From Salinimicrobium terrae DSM 17865 (GTDB taxonomy: Bacteria; Bacteroidota; Bacteroidia; Flavobacteriales; Flavobacteriaceae), in assembly GCF_000424665.1 (NCBI RefSeq), contig NZ_AUKI01000001.1:48834-112833 (forward strand): 64,000 nucleotides of DNA, given 5' to 3'. Positions 26,764-35,808 of this stretch are shown here, piece by piece; within the stretch, counting starts at the first letter, position 1, and every line of letters starts with the position of its first letter. The notes beneath the pieces are model-generated. The model was not told the DNA's origin. It was given only the letters and a program-made list of their open reading frames with translations, and searched no databases. The translations under genes and the position numbers were made by a program.

Positions 26764-27918
26764 ATGACCAATAAAACCCGCAATTACTTTAAAACCCTCC
26801 TGGAAATCGACCAAAACCTTGACAGGCTTGTGCGGGAGATTGACGTGCTGAATTATTTGAATCCGCTGAATATTGAGCAGGAAAAAAAACGTTTTTTTAG
26901 TTCAAAGTTTTCGGAAGAACCTGTCTTCAAGTACAGAAAACTTAAATTTGATCCTTATACCCTGCAGCGGCAGTTATTTAGCCAAAGACTGGAGGATATT
27001 CCCGATGAAGATATCCATAAGCTGTATTATGATGCGATTTATGAGTATTCGGGATTGGTGCAATGTGTAGCCACAGTTGGCAAGGAGAAAAAATTCTTTT
27101 ATAACTCCCTGCGGGTGTTTGGCACTCCCACCGAACGAGATGTTAAAAATGCTAAATTCATCCTTCATTTTCACAAAGAAGAGGATGCTGAAGAAATGGT
27201 GCCACGTTATAATGCCGATCAGGCACAAGCCTATTTTCAGGCATTTGGAGAGCATTATCCATTTAAATTCAGAATTAGACAGAGCAACAGTATCACAGGA
27301 GCTGCCATGGCTTTAAATTCCGGGGAACTTTTAGTGAAGAAAAACAGGAAGTTTAGTGATAACGACCTAAAGATTCTCTCTAACCATGAGATTGGAGTTA
27401 ACATGCTAACTACTTTTAACGGACTCGATCAACCTCTTCGCATATTCTCTCATGGATTTGCCAATAATCATCCTACCCAGGCTGGACTAGGGATCTTTAG
27501 TGAATATATGAGTGACAGCCTGAGTTTAAAAAGGGTGAAAGAGCTGGCTTATCGCGTTTTGGCTGCGGATAGTCTTATAAAAGGCTACAACTTTAGTGAT
27601 ACTTTTGATCTTTTGTACAATCAATATAAACTGGACAGGGAAACGTCATGGTTAATCACGCTAAGGGCTCACCGTGGTGGTGGATTTACCAAGGACCACC
27701 AGTACTTGCCCGGGCTTAAAAAAGTTTATGACTATCACTCTTCCGGCAATGATATGGGGCTCCTGCTCACCGGAAAAGTAGCCATGGAAGACGCTGATCT
27801 AATTCAAAAACTTCAGCAGAAAGAACTGGCTCAACAGAACACTTATTTTCCCCATTCCTTTAAAGAGAATAAGAATACGAATGACAAGCTGGAATTTTTA
27901 CTGAGTAACCTAAAGTAA
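26764..27918 (+). CDS. DUF1704/QEGLA-type putative metallopeptidase
   Basis: A 384-residue soluble protein of the DUF1704 family (flavohemoglobin expression-modulating QEGLA motif proteins, related to the eukaryotic MATCAP tubulin carboxypeptidases). The family metal site is expected as HExxxH; here residues at 27385-27402 read HEIGVN, so the second His is Asn. The name-giving QEGLA motif reads QAGLG at 27478-27492, followed by the conserved SEYMS. The N-terminal 120 residues are charged helices. Other landmarks: RAHRGGGFTKDHQYLPGL (about 300-317). It may be a natural variant with changed metal binding. Function in bacteria is not established. Confidence 0.75.
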   Translation: MTNKTRNYFKTLLEIDQNLDRLVREIDVLNYLNPLNIEQEKKRFFSSKFSEEPVFKYRKLKFDPYTLQRQLFSQRLEDIPDEDIHKLYYDAIYEYSGLVQCVATVGKEKKFFYNSLRVFGTPTERDVKNAKFILHFHKEEDAEEMVPRYNADQAQAYFQAFGEHYPFKFRIRQSNSITGAAMALNSGELLVKKNRKFSDNDLKILSNHEIGVNMLTTFNGLDQPLRIFSHGFANNHPTQAGLGIFSEYMSDSLSLKRVKELAYRVLAADSLIKGYNFSDTFDLLYNQYKLDRETSWLITLRAHRGGGFTKDHQYLPGLKKVYDYHSSGNDMGLLLTGKVAMEDADLIQKLQQKELAQQNTYFPHSFKENKNTNDKLEFLLSNLK

Positions 27919-27922
27919 GTAG

Positions 27923-27948
27923 GCAGTGTTCAGTGCTCAGTTGGCGGT
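27923..27948 (+). repeat. Dispersed intergenic repeat, copy 1
   Basis: A 26-bp stretch just after the DUF1704 stop codon, matching 21 of 26 bases of a second copy at 45501-45526, also just after a stop codon. Both consist of GCAGTGT/CAGT-like steps. It looks like a small decaying intergenic element rather than coding sequence. Confidence 0.55.
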
Positions 27949-28004
27949 CTAAAAATTGGAAATTAAACTTCTATTTAAAACTAAAAAGCAGTTTTTTGAT
28001 AAGC

Positions 28005-28418
28005 TTATTTCAAAAACAAAGCCTGCAGCTCGGGAGTTGGTGTCATACAGGTTTCTTTTTTACCAAACCAGCTATAACGGTTATTGGCAACAATGCTATA
28101 AACGCCATCCCTCAAACCTTCAGGAAGAGTTTTAAAATACTTTAGCCATTTATAACCCCTAAGATGTTTGGCTATTTCAATCGCTGCGGTCGACTTGTGA
28201 TAGTAGGCGACTCCGGGGTCAATGAGAATGACCGAATCCAGGTTTTCTGTATCAATTCCTCTTTCATTGATGATTTGACGCCCCACGTCACTTTGAAGGG
28301 GTGCAAATCTAAAAACATCATCAACGTCATTCCTTATAATTGTTTGGACAGTATTATTGCAAAGATTACACACACCGTCAAAAAGGATAATTTTTTTATT
28401 CTCGGGAAAGTTTACCAT
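28005..28418 (-). CDS. DCC-family (DUF393) thiol-disulfide oxidoreductase-like protein
   Basis: A 137-residue protein of the DUF393 family, named for a conserved DxxCxxC motif; here IILFDGVCNLCNNTVQTI (about 10-27) has Asp, Cys and Cys in place. The fold is thioredoxin-like. Downstream features common to the family include RFAPLQSDVGRQI, SVILIDPGVAYYHKSTAAIEI (split at about 63-83) and a C-terminal RYSWFGKKETCMTPTPE. No signal peptide. The partner is unknown. It lies 12 bp downstream of mutS2, on the same strand. Confidence 0.85.
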   Translation of the reverse strand: MVNFPENKKIILFDGVCNLCNNTVQTIIRNDVDDVFRFAPLQSDVGRQIINERGIDTENLDSVILIDPGVAYYHKSTAAIEIAKHLRGYKWLKYFKTLPEGLRDGVYSIVANNRYSWFGKKETCMTPTPELQALFLK

Positions 28419-28430
28419 AATTTTCTTTTT

Positions 28431-30602
28431 CTATTTTTTTCGCTGCACAAGTTCCAGTTGGTCCACAGATACCGAGGTGGTGAAAATACCATAATTGACT
28501 TTTGCGGTCCCTTTTTCAATGCTGTCAATGCTACCCACGGCTTTGCCGTCCTGCATTCGCACCCGGTCACCCACCTTTAGTACCGGTCTTGGCTTTGCAA
28601 CTTCTTCTTTAATTTCTTTTTCCTGCTTTTCTTTTTTCTTCTTCCTTATTTCTTCCACCTTCTTTTCGGCCTCCTGCATCACCTTTTTTTCCTTAATCTT
28701 TTCAACCTTCTTTTCTTTAGCCGTTACCTTTTTTCGTTTAGAATTTTCAACTTCCACGATCTTAAGGAATTCGGCAATAAGTTCTTTTTTTCGCTTATTC
28801 TGAAAATACTTTTCGCTTATTTCATTTATCTTATTTCCTAAGTATATAAGTCGTTGATTACTGTCATACAGTTCCTGAAAGTTCTCCAGTTTCTGCTGAA
28901 TTCTGGCGTTGGTTTCTTCCAGTTTTTTCTTTTCAGATTCTGTTTGCTGTTCCTTGGTCTTTAATGAAGTAGTGGTCTTCGAAAGTTTAGATCGTTCTTT
29001 CTGAAGATCGGCAATACTTTTATCGAATCTTATTTTTCCACGTTCAACTTTCTTTTTGGAGCGGTTGATAAGACTATAAGGAATCCCATTCTTTTGCGCT
29101 ACCTCAAAGGTGAAGGAACTTCCCGCTTCTCCCATATGCAGCTTGTAAAGAGGCTCGAGGGTGCGGGCGTCAAACAGCATATTTGCATTGATAACATGCG
29201 GCAGCTCATTAGCCAGCATTTTTAAGTTGGCGTAATGGGTTGTGAGGATCCCAAAGGCTTCTTTTTCATAGAACACTTCCAAGAAAGTTTCCGCCAGGGC
29301 ACCTCCTAACTCAGGGTCACTTCCTGTTCCAAACTCATCTATCAAAAAGAGCGTTTTATCATCTACTTTTTTCAGAAAGTAATTCATGTTTTTGAGCCGG
29401 TAACTGTAGGTGCTCAAATGATTTTCAATACTCTGGTTGTCGCCAATATCAGTGAGGATCTTATCAAAAAAACATATACGGCTGTACTCGTGAACCGGAA
29501 TAAGCAAACCACTTTGCACCATGATTTGAAGCAGGCCAATGGTTTTAAGAGTAATACTCTTTCCACCTGCATTTGGACCTGAAATTACAATGATGCGCCT
29601 TTCCTTATTCAGTTCAATCGTCTGCGGAAAAGTCTTCTCATTCTTTTTACGATTATTCAATAAGAGCAAAGGGTGAAAAGCATCAATGAGTTCCAGCTCC
29701 CGATCCTTACTTATCTTTGGCATTACTGCATCCATTTCCATGCCGTACTTTGCCTTTGCAGCAACAACATCTATGTCACTTAGAAAATCCTGATAATCTA
29801 TTAATAAGGATCTATAGGGACGAATAAAATTTGTAAGCTCCTTAAGGATCTTTTTTATTTCCTCCTTTTCCTCGTATTCCAGATTGTTAAGCTCTCGTGT
29901 GTAGTTGTAAGTGGCTTCTGGTTGAATATAAACAATGCTTCCAGTTTTGGAATTTCCTAAAATCCCACCTTTTACTTTCCGTCGGTGCATGGCAGTAACT
30001 GCCAGAACCCGAATATTATCCACTACGGTTTCTCGTATATCATCAAGATACCCGAGATTATTGTAATGGGTAAGAGCGCTACCAAAGCTGGAATTAATTT
30101 GCCCTTTTACATGTCCTATCTTTCTTCTGGTTTCGTGGAGCAGGGGAGAAGCATCATCTTTCACTTCTCCAAAACGATCTATGATACTATTGATCCTTTC
30201 AATGATCTCGGGAGTATATTCTACTGCGGAAGCTGTTTCGTGTAGACACGGATACAGCTCCTCAAACTTCTTTAAAAATTTAATAAGAGTATTGGAGGTT
30301 TCGGAAATGGATCCAATCTTCCTGAAGCCTGAAGCTTCCAATCGTGTTTCTTCTATTCCCAGAAGCTTTATTTCCTGGTCTATGGCATCAAAGCCGTGAT
30401 TGGGGATTCGGCTTTCCTGCTGGTACGAGGATACATATTCATTGGTTTGTCTTAAACCGAAAATAGTTTTTTGATAGCTTGAAAAAGGTACTATTTCGAG
30501 AGCTTTATCCTTTCCCGGACCTGTAATAGTGTACCGGCTAACTTGCTGGCAAACTGTGGGAAATTCCAGGTCCTGAAGAGTCTTGGCTGTAACTTTGATC
30601 AT
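28431..30602 (-). CDS. mutS2: MutS2-family ATPase lacking a Smr domain
   Basis: A 723-residue MutS2-type protein acting on recombination intermediates or stalled ribosomes. It contains the clamp/core region (about 20-300), Walker A SGPNAGGKSITLKTIGLLQI (from about 341), Walker B LFLIDEFGTGSDPELGGALAE and the LTTHYANLK switch. A very basic coiled-coil (about 520-670, runs of KKVEKIKEKK) follows, then a KOW-like strand region (LKVGDRVRMQDGKAVGSID). The usual C-terminal Smr nuclease domain is absent, so although relatives are annotated as endonuclease MutS2, this protein probably lacks that nuclease activity. The start is ATG at the edge of the divergent ung promoter. Confidence 0.9.
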   Translation of the reverse strand: MIKVTAKTLQDLEFPTVCQQVSRYTITGPGKDKALEIVPFSSYQKTIFGLRQTNEYVSSYQQESRIPNHGFDAIDQEIKLLGIEETRLEASGFRKIGSISETSNTLIKFLKKFEELYPCLHETASAVEYTPEIIERINSIIDRFGEVKDDASPLLHETRRKIGHVKGQINSSFGSALTHYNNLGYLDDIRETVVDNIRVLAVTAMHRRKVKGGILGNSKTGSIVYIQPEATYNYTRELNNLEYEEKEEIKKILKELTNFIRPYRSLLIDYQDFLSDIDVVAAKAKYGMEMDAVMPKISKDRELELIDAFHPLLLLNNRKKNEKTFPQTIELNKERRIIVISGPNAGGKSITLKTIGLLQIMVQSGLLIPVHEYSRICFFDKILTDIGDNQSIENHLSTYSYRLKNMNYFLKKVDDKTLFLIDEFGTGSDPELGGALAETFLEVFYEKEAFGILTTHYANLKMLANELPHVINANMLFDARTLEPLYKLHMGEAGSSFTFEVAQKNGIPYSLINRSKKKVERGKIRFDKSIADLQKERSKLSKTTTSLKTKEQQTESEKKKLEETNARIQQKLENFQELYDSNQRLIYLGNKINEISEKYFQNKRKKELIAEFLKIVEVENSKRKKVTAKEKKVEKIKEKKVMQEAEKKVEEIRKKKKEKQEKEIKEEVAKPRPVLKVGDRVRMQDGKAVGSIDSIEKGTAKVNYGIFTTSVSVDQLELVQRKK

Positions 30603-30622
30603 ATAAAATTTCCCTATTTTTG
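30594..30622 (+). promoter_or_regulatory. Promoter for ung
   Basis: TTTG at 30594-30597, a 17-bp spacer and TATTTTTG at 30615-30622 fit the Bacteroidota promoter. Transcription would start near 30629, leaving an 18-nt leader before the ATG at 30647 and excluding the in-frame TTG at 30620. Confidence 0.55.
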
Positions 30623-30646
30623 AGGAGCCGCAATTTAACCATTATT

Positions 30647-31312
30647 ATGACCTTTAACATAGCCCCGAGTTGGAAAAAAAAGTTAAATCATGAGCTTGAA
30701 AAGCCTTATTTTAAAGAACTCATGCATTTTGTAACTGCTGAATATAAAGCTAATGAATGTTTTCCCCCTCCAGATAATATTTTTAAAGCTTTTGAGCTTT
30801 CCACCTTCAATGAAACCAAAGTTGTGATTATAGGACAGGATCCTTATCACGGCTACGGACAGGCTCATGGTCTCTGTTTTTCGGTGCAGCCGGAAACTAA
30901 AGTTCCTCCTTCTTTGGTGAACATTTTTCGAGAGATAAAAGAAGACCTGGGAAAGCCGGTACCAAAACACGGAAATCTGCAGCATTGGGCAGAGCAGGGG
31001 GTTTTAATGCTCAATGCCACACTTACTGTGCGGGCTCGGCAAGCTGGTTCTCACCAGGGAAAAGGTTGGGAAAAGTTCACAGATGCTGTCATATCCACTC
31101 TTTCGGAAGAGCGGGAGAATCTCGTATTTCTTTTATGGGGAGGCCCGGCTCAAAAGAAGGGCCGAAAAATAGACTCTAATAAGCATCTGGTTTTGACAAG
31201 CGGGCATCCTTCTCCTTTGGCCGCCAATCGCGGGTATTGGTTTGGTAACAGGCACTTCAGTAAAACCAATGAATATTTGAAATCTTTAGGAAAAGAACCT
31301 ATCAACTGGTAA
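30647..31312 (+). CDS. ung: Uracil-DNA glycosylase
   Basis: A 221-residue family-1 UDG that removes uracil from DNA to start base-excision repair. The catalytic water-activating motif VIIGQDPYHGYGQAHGL is at about residues 58-74, the minor-groove Ser-Pro loop is KVPPSLVNIF, the uracil-binding Asn is in VLMLNATLTV (about 117-126), and the DNA-intercalation loop GHPSPLAANRG (about 187-197) carries the conserved His. Length is typical (220-230). The chosen ATG agrees with the promoter position. It is divergent from mutS2, another DNA-maintenance gene. Confidence 0.97.
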   Translation: MTFNIAPSWKKKLNHELEKPYFKELMHFVTAEYKANECFPPPDNIFKAFELSTFNETKVVIIGQDPYHGYGQAHGLCFSVQPETKVPPSLVNIFREIKEDLGKPVPKHGNLQHWAEQGVLMLNATLTVRARQAGSHQGKGWEKFTDAVISTLSEERENLVFLLWGGPAQKKGRKIDSNKHLVLTSGHPSPLAANRGYWFGNRHFSKTNEYLKSLGKEPINW

Positions 31313-31960
31313 TTAGAACCGGTAGCCAATTAAAACCGACGGGAGAATAACAATATCGGGGGAGTATTTATCGAAAAGGTTTCTTCCTATTCCGAAGGAA
31401 ACATCTGCAAGAAATCCTTGTTTTGAGACCCACTTGCTACCCACACCAATTCCAAAAGCAAGGTCTGTATATTCCATGTCCACCTCTTTTTCTTCCGGTA
31501 CTCCGGTTTCTGAATTAGGAAATTCCATGTTTACTTCATTCGATCCATTTGAAAACATGCCAAAAACCTGAGCGTAATAACCCCATGCGGTTTTATTTTC
31601 CTGCGGGAAATATTTTAATTTTCCGGTGATGGAGAAATCTTTAGCGTAAATCTTTGAAAGGTCTGTGTCTTCACCTTTATTTTTATTAAAGACCTTGGAG
31701 AAAATTTCCACTCCAGCAGAAGTATGATCGTTGATCAACCTCTCGTATCCCACATCCAGTGCTCCAAACACCAGAAGATTCAGGACGTTAAGGTGAACCT
31801 CACTTTTCAAAGTATCCCTTCTAAAGGTAATTTCCTCCTGTAGCTGCGGCTCAACTACCAAAGTATCTTCTGAGAATTCTTCAAACCCGGTTTCCTGAGC
31901 TATTGAAGGCAGGGCTGTCAAAATGAGAAAGAGTGAAAGATATGTCTGTAGTAACTTCAT
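31313..31960 (-). CDS. Exported DUF3575-like outer-membrane protein
   Basis: A 215-residue protein with a signal peptide (MKLLQTYLSLFLILTALPSIAQ). The mature N-terminus is acidic, followed from about residue 55 by alternating beta strands (VHLNVLNLLVFGALDVGYERL) and ending in SVLIGYRF, a C-terminal Phe typical of outer-membrane barrels. The pattern LNLLVFGALDVGYERLINDHTS resembles the DUF3575 family of Bacteroidota. No enzymatic motif. It sits 8 bp from the substrate-binding protein gene on the same strand. Confidence 0.7.
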   Translation of the reverse strand: MKLLQTYLSLFLILTALPSIAQETGFEEFSEDTLVVEPQLQEEITFRRDTLKSEVHLNVLNLLVFGALDVGYERLINDHTSAGVEIFSKVFNKNKGEDTDLSKIYAKDFSITGKLKYFPQENKTAWGYYAQVFGMFSNGSNEVNMEFPNSETGVPEEKEVDMEYTDLAFGIGVGSKWVSKQGFLADVSFGIGRNLFDKYSPDIVILPSVLIGYRF

Positions 31961-31968
31961 GTTTTGTC

Positions 31969-32817
31969 TTATTGATGTAAAAAATAATAATTGTCTTTTA
32001 TTTCCGGTATAAGTCCCAGTTCCTTAAGTTGATCCTGAACTTTCTGAATCTCCTGTACCGAAATTTGCTTCTGGCTCCAGGAGGTGATCTTTAACCATTG
32101 CTCAATATCTTCAGTTTTCTGATCGTATTTTCTTGCCAGAGCCAACTCTATTTTTGGAATTCCCTTGAATTTTCTTGTTAGATCATTTATGGTTTTTAAC
32201 ATGCTGAGAACTGTAACGGTTTCTTTCTCCAAAAATTCTTTTCTTACAGCAATTACAAAACAGGACCAGGGAGTAGGGCAGTCGGCAATCCTTCTAAAAA
32301 CTCCTTTATCCACCAGCGGCTTGGTCGTAAAATGTTCCCACATAAAATAACCAGCTCTTCCTGATCTAAGCGCCTCAATGGCACCCTTAATGTCGCCTAC
32401 AACTTCAAATTCTAGTTTTGAAGGATCCCAACCAAGATTTCGGGCATTTACAAATGCCATTAAATGTGATCCCGATCCATATCGGCTTATGGCAACTTTT
32501 TGATGCTTCAGGTCTTCAAAATTCTTAAAACCCGATTCTGCTGCTACATGAACGCCCCAAATAAGAGGAGAGGCAATATATTCCTGTACGATCACAGCCT
32601 CATTACCATGGTGAATATCTTTAATGATCCCTTCAGTTAAAATAACGGCGGCATCTATCTCTTTATTACGCATTGCTTTGCACATGGCCCCTGTACCATC
32701 GGGAAAATTTCTCCAGCTAAGATCCAGACTATTTTTTTTAAAAGTGCCATCATCTATGCAAAGATGCCATGGTAAATTGAAATGTTCCGGAACTCCCCCA
32801 ACTTTAATTTTTTTCAT
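31969..32817 (-). CDS. Type-2 periplasmic-binding-fold protein without a signal peptide (Ca3427-like)
   Basis: A 282-residue protein with the two-lobed type-2 PBP fold, similar to SsuA/ThiY-type binding proteins: IKVGGVPEHFNLPWHLCIDDG at the N-terminus (split as two strands), GAMCKAMRNKEIDAAVILTEG (about 43-63) and FEDLKHQKVAISRYGSGSHL (about 102-121). It has no signal peptide or lipobox and no ABC permease or ATPase nearby, so a cytoplasmic role is likely. It resembles the PBP2 group typified by Candida albicans Ca3427, whose ligand and function are unknown. The start overlaps the ppk1 stop by 4 bp, implying translational coupling. Confidence 0.75.
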   Translation of the reverse strand: MKKIKVGGVPEHFNLPWHLCIDDGTFKKNSLDLSWRNFPDGTGAMCKAMRNKEIDAAVILTEGIIKDIHHGNEAVIVQEYIASPLIWGVHVAAESGFKNFEDLKHQKVAISRYGSGSHLMAFVNARNLGWDPSKLEFEVVGDIKGAIEALRSGRAGYFMWEHFTTKPLVDKGVFRRIADCPTPWSCFVIAVRKEFLEKETVTVLSMLKTINDLTRKFKGIPKIELALARKYDQKTEDIEQWLKITSWSQKQISVQEIQKVQDQLKELGLIPEIKDNYYFLHQ

Positions 32818-34865
32818 GAAGCATGTTTTTCTTTTAAATAGTTGTAAATCTCATCTTGAGATCTTATTGGTTTTTCTCCGAGCCCTGCCTTAACGAAGGT
32901 ATTTGTTTCTGTAGGATCCTGTATTCTCGCTTTCACATTGTCATTAAACTGAATCTCAAGAATATCTTTAAATTCCCTGGCGATATCCTCATCATAAACG
33001 GGTGCAATAACTTCAATCCTTCTGTCGAGATTCCGGGTCATCCAATCGGCACTTCCAAAGTAAAGCTCTTCATTCCCATCATTTTCAAATAGATACATGC
33101 GGCCGTGTTCCAGGTAACGATCAATAATACTTGTCATGTATATATTACTACTCAAATTTTCTATTCCCGGCACCAAACAGGTAAAGCCCCTTACCAGCAG
33201 TCTTATCTTTACACCAGCCTCACTGGCTTCATATAAAAGGTTTATGATCTCTTTATCCTCCAGGCTGTTCATTTTGGCTTTAATCCCCGCTTTTTTCCCC
33301 AGTTTAGCATTCTGTATCTCCCGGTTTATTAAATCTGAAAAAGCTTTCCTGGTAGAAAAGGGGGAAATAAGCAGACGTTTTGCCCGGGGGATGATTAATT
33401 CTCCTTCCAAAACCAGAAAAACCCTTCCAAGTTCTGACGTTATTTTTCCATGAGCCGTAAAAATAGCATGATCACAGTAGATCTTGGATGTTTTACTATT
33501 GAAATTCCCGGTTCCTATATAAGCATAATCTTTGAGTTCCCCCTTTTCCTCCCGGCTCACCAGAAGGATCTTGGAATGCACCTTAATTTTTGGGTAACTA
33601 TAAATTACTTTTGCGCCCTCTTCTTCAAATTTCCGCCCCCAGTCGATATTATTTTTTTCATCAAACCTCGCTTTAGCTTCAATAAAAACTGTGACTTTTT
33701 TATCATTTTTCAGAGCTGTAAGAAGGGCAGTGGTCACGACAGATTCATCAGCAATCCTGTAAATGGATATCTTGATCTCCTTAACCAAAGGATCATTTGC
33801 AGCCTGTTGTATGAACCGCTCTACATATTCAAAAGACATATATGGAAAATGAACCGATTGGTCTTTTTTTGAAATAACTTCAAAGTAATTTTCGGCATTT
33901 TCCAGGACCGAATGTTTTACGGGAGTTAGTTCTTCATAATGCAGGGCCGAATTATTAGTGGGATCGGGAAAAGAAAAGAAATCACTAAAATTGTGGTACC
34001 TGCCACCCGGCATCATATCAATTTTTCCTAATTTTAAAGTCTTACGTAAGATTTTCTGATCTTCTGCCGGCATACCGGAATCATAAAGTAACCTGGTGGG
34101 TTGCCCGTCTGTACGTTGTTTAAGGGAATCATAAATTTTTTCGGCTAGTAACCCGTCTATTTCATCATCAATATACAATTCGGCATCACGGGACAGTTTT
34201 ATTTCATAAATCCCTTCAATTTCCTTCTGCGGAAATAGTTCCGGTATATTCGTTTTTACGATATCATCCAAAAAGGTGATCTTGTGCTCCTCTGTTTCAG
34301 AAGAAAATTTTATAAATCTGTCACACTTATCTGTAGGAATATTAACCACTCCAAATTCAGATTTATCTTTAAAAGAAACCATGAAATAGAGGGCGTTGTT
34401 TTCCAAAAAAAACTCCTTCTCATCTGAAGGATCTAAAATGGAAGTTTTAATGCATTTTTTTATTTTCCGGAAATATTTGCGGGCAAATTCTTCATGGTAT
34501 TTATTATAGTCTTCCCGATGAACCAGGTAGATCCCTGCCGTTTCTAGTTCGGGAATTATTTGTTCCCTGTAGATCTTACCGAATTTACTCTGTTGCTCCC
34601 GTACTTCTTTAAGTATTTGCTTTACCGTTTTGTTTGGCTTAAGGGCAAGTTTTTTTCTAATACTTTTCTCCACCCGTTTCATCTGTCTCAACTGGGAAAC
34701 TCTAACCCTAAAATATTCATCAAGGTTCATTGAAAATATGGCAAGAAATTTTAGCCTCTCATAAAGTGGAGTGGTGCTGTTTTGTGCTTCCTGAAGCACT
34801 CTTTCATTGAAACTTAACCAATTTAAATCGCGATGCCTTGTAATTTTATCTTCAGGCTTTAACAT
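32814..34865 (-). CDS. ppk1: Polyphosphate kinase 1
   Basis: A 683-residue PPK1 that reversibly makes inorganic polyphosphate from ATP through a phosphohistidine. Domains in order: N-domain (RHRDLNWLSFNERVLQEA at about 7-24), head domain (about 110-310) and two C-terminal PLD-like domains with HFPYMSFEYVERFIQQAA, the catalytic IKVHSKILLV His (about 437) and YIGTGNFNSKTSKIYCD. An upstream in-frame TTG at 34883 would add six residues, but it overlaps a minus-strand TATTTTTG element (34881-34888), so the ATG at 34865 is preferred. Confidence 0.95.
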   Translation of the reverse strand: MLKPEDKITRHRDLNWLSFNERVLQEAQNSTTPLYERLKFLAIFSMNLDEYFRVRVSQLRQMKRVEKSIRKKLALKPNKTVKQILKEVREQQSKFGKIYREQIIPELETAGIYLVHREDYNKYHEEFARKYFRKIKKCIKTSILDPSDEKEFFLENNALYFMVSFKDKSEFGVVNIPTDKCDRFIKFSSETEEHKITFLDDIVKTNIPELFPQKEIEGIYEIKLSRDAELYIDDEIDGLLAEKIYDSLKQRTDGQPTRLLYDSGMPAEDQKILRKTLKLGKIDMMPGGRYHNFSDFFSFPDPTNNSALHYEELTPVKHSVLENAENYFEVISKKDQSVHFPYMSFEYVERFIQQAANDPLVKEIKISIYRIADESVVTTALLTALKNDKKVTVFIEAKARFDEKNNIDWGRKFEEEGAKVIYSYPKIKVHSKILLVSREEKGELKDYAYIGTGNFNSKTSKIYCDHAIFTAHGKITSELGRVFLVLEGELIIPRAKRLLISPFSTRKAFSDLINREIQNAKLGKKAGIKAKMNSLEDKEIINLLYEASEAGVKIRLLVRGFTCLVPGIENLSSNIYMTSIIDRYLEHGRMYLFENDGNEELYFGSADWMTRNLDRRIEVIAPVYDEDIAREFKDILEIQFNDNVKARIQDPTETNTFVKAGLGEKPIRSQDEIYNYLKEKHAS

Positions 34866-34880
34866 AGGGAGGGGTTTACC

Positions 34881-34888
34881 CAAAAATA
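34881..34888 (-). promoter_or_regulatory. -7 promoter element for ppk1
   Basis: Minus-strand TATTTTTG matches TAnnTTTG and would give a leader of only about 10 nt before the ppk1 ATG. No clear -33 box is seen. Confidence 0.35.
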
Positions 34889-34931
34889 CGAATATGAGGT
34901 ATGCGTGCTTTTAATATTCTGTTAAATGAAA

Positions 34932-35807
34932 TTATGCAGAGACTAGCTTTTCCAAAGCATATTTTATTGTATTATCCACTGCCTTTGCTCCATCTTTAGT
35001 AAAATTCCCGGTTGCACGGTTTGCAATAATAGCATTAAGGGAAAGGGCCTTGTGCCCCAGCATTTTTGAAAGACCAAAAATAGCCGAAGTCTCCATTTCC
35101 AGGTTGGTTATTTTTTTGCCCTTAAAATTAAAAGCAGCAAGTTTATCCTTCATATTATCATCTCTTAACGGTAAACGAAGAACGCGCCCCTGGGGTGCAT
35201 AAAACCCCACATTTGAACCCGTAAAGCCGGAAAATACCTGTGGACTCAGAAATTTCTCTACCAAAGAAGGATCGGCAGGAACGACGTAAGGTTTGCTGTT
35301 CTTTTCGTAAGTATTGAGGTGGCCTTCAAGGGCTTCATTGAAATCCTGAAGTTGAACGTCATCACTTTGGTAATAATGGAGCAGACTATCAAAACCTACT
35401 GCCAGTTCACTTACCACAATAGAATCTACAGGTATATCTTTTTGAATGGATCCCGAGGTTCCAATGCGGATAATATTAAGACTTGTCTTCTTTTCTTTGA
35501 TCTGCCGTGTACCGAAATTGATGTTCACCAGGGCGTCAAGTTCGTTGAGAACTATGTCAATATTATCTGTACCAATTCCGGTAGATATTACTGAAATTCT
35601 TTTTCCCCTATAGGTTCCTGTCTGGGTATGGAATTCTCTTTTTTTGACCACCACATCTACTTTATCAAAGTACTTAGTGATTTTCTCTACACGATTTTGG
35701 TCTCCCACCAGAAGAATGGTATCAGCGAGATGTTCAGGTTTAAGATTGAGGTGATATATGCTGCCATCAGGGTTCAGAATCAATTCTGAAGCTGCTAAGT
35801 GATTCAT
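34932..35807 (-). CDS. Nucleoside phosphorylase (uridine phosphorylase type)
   Basis: A 291-residue PNP_UDP-family enzyme that splits nucleosides with phosphate, for pyrimidine salvage. Motifs: TILLVGDQNRVEKITKYF (about 30-47), VISTGIGTDNIDIVLNELDAL (about 73-93, split), the phosphate-binding RIGTSGSIQKDIPVDSIVV (about 117-135) and the ribose-binding NLEMETSAIFGL (about 237-248) with the ME motif. A long C-terminal helix completes the fold. It is somewhat longer than E. coli Udp (253). Base preference cannot be fixed from sequence. Confidence 0.88.
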   Translation of the reverse strand: MNHLAASELILNPDGSIYHLNLKPEHLADTILLVGDQNRVEKITKYFDKVDVVVKKREFHTQTGTYRGKRISVISTGIGTDNIDIVLNELDALVNINFGTRQIKEKKTSLNIIRIGTSGSIQKDIPVDSIVVSELAVGFDSLLHYYQSDDVQLQDFNEALEGHLNTYEKNSKPYVVPADPSLVEKFLSPQVFSGFTGSNVGFYAPQGRVLRLPLRDDNMKDKLAAFNFKGKKITNLEMETSAIFGLSKMLGHKALSLNAIIANRATGNFTKDGAKAVDNTIKYALEKLVSA

Positions 35808-35808
35808 T

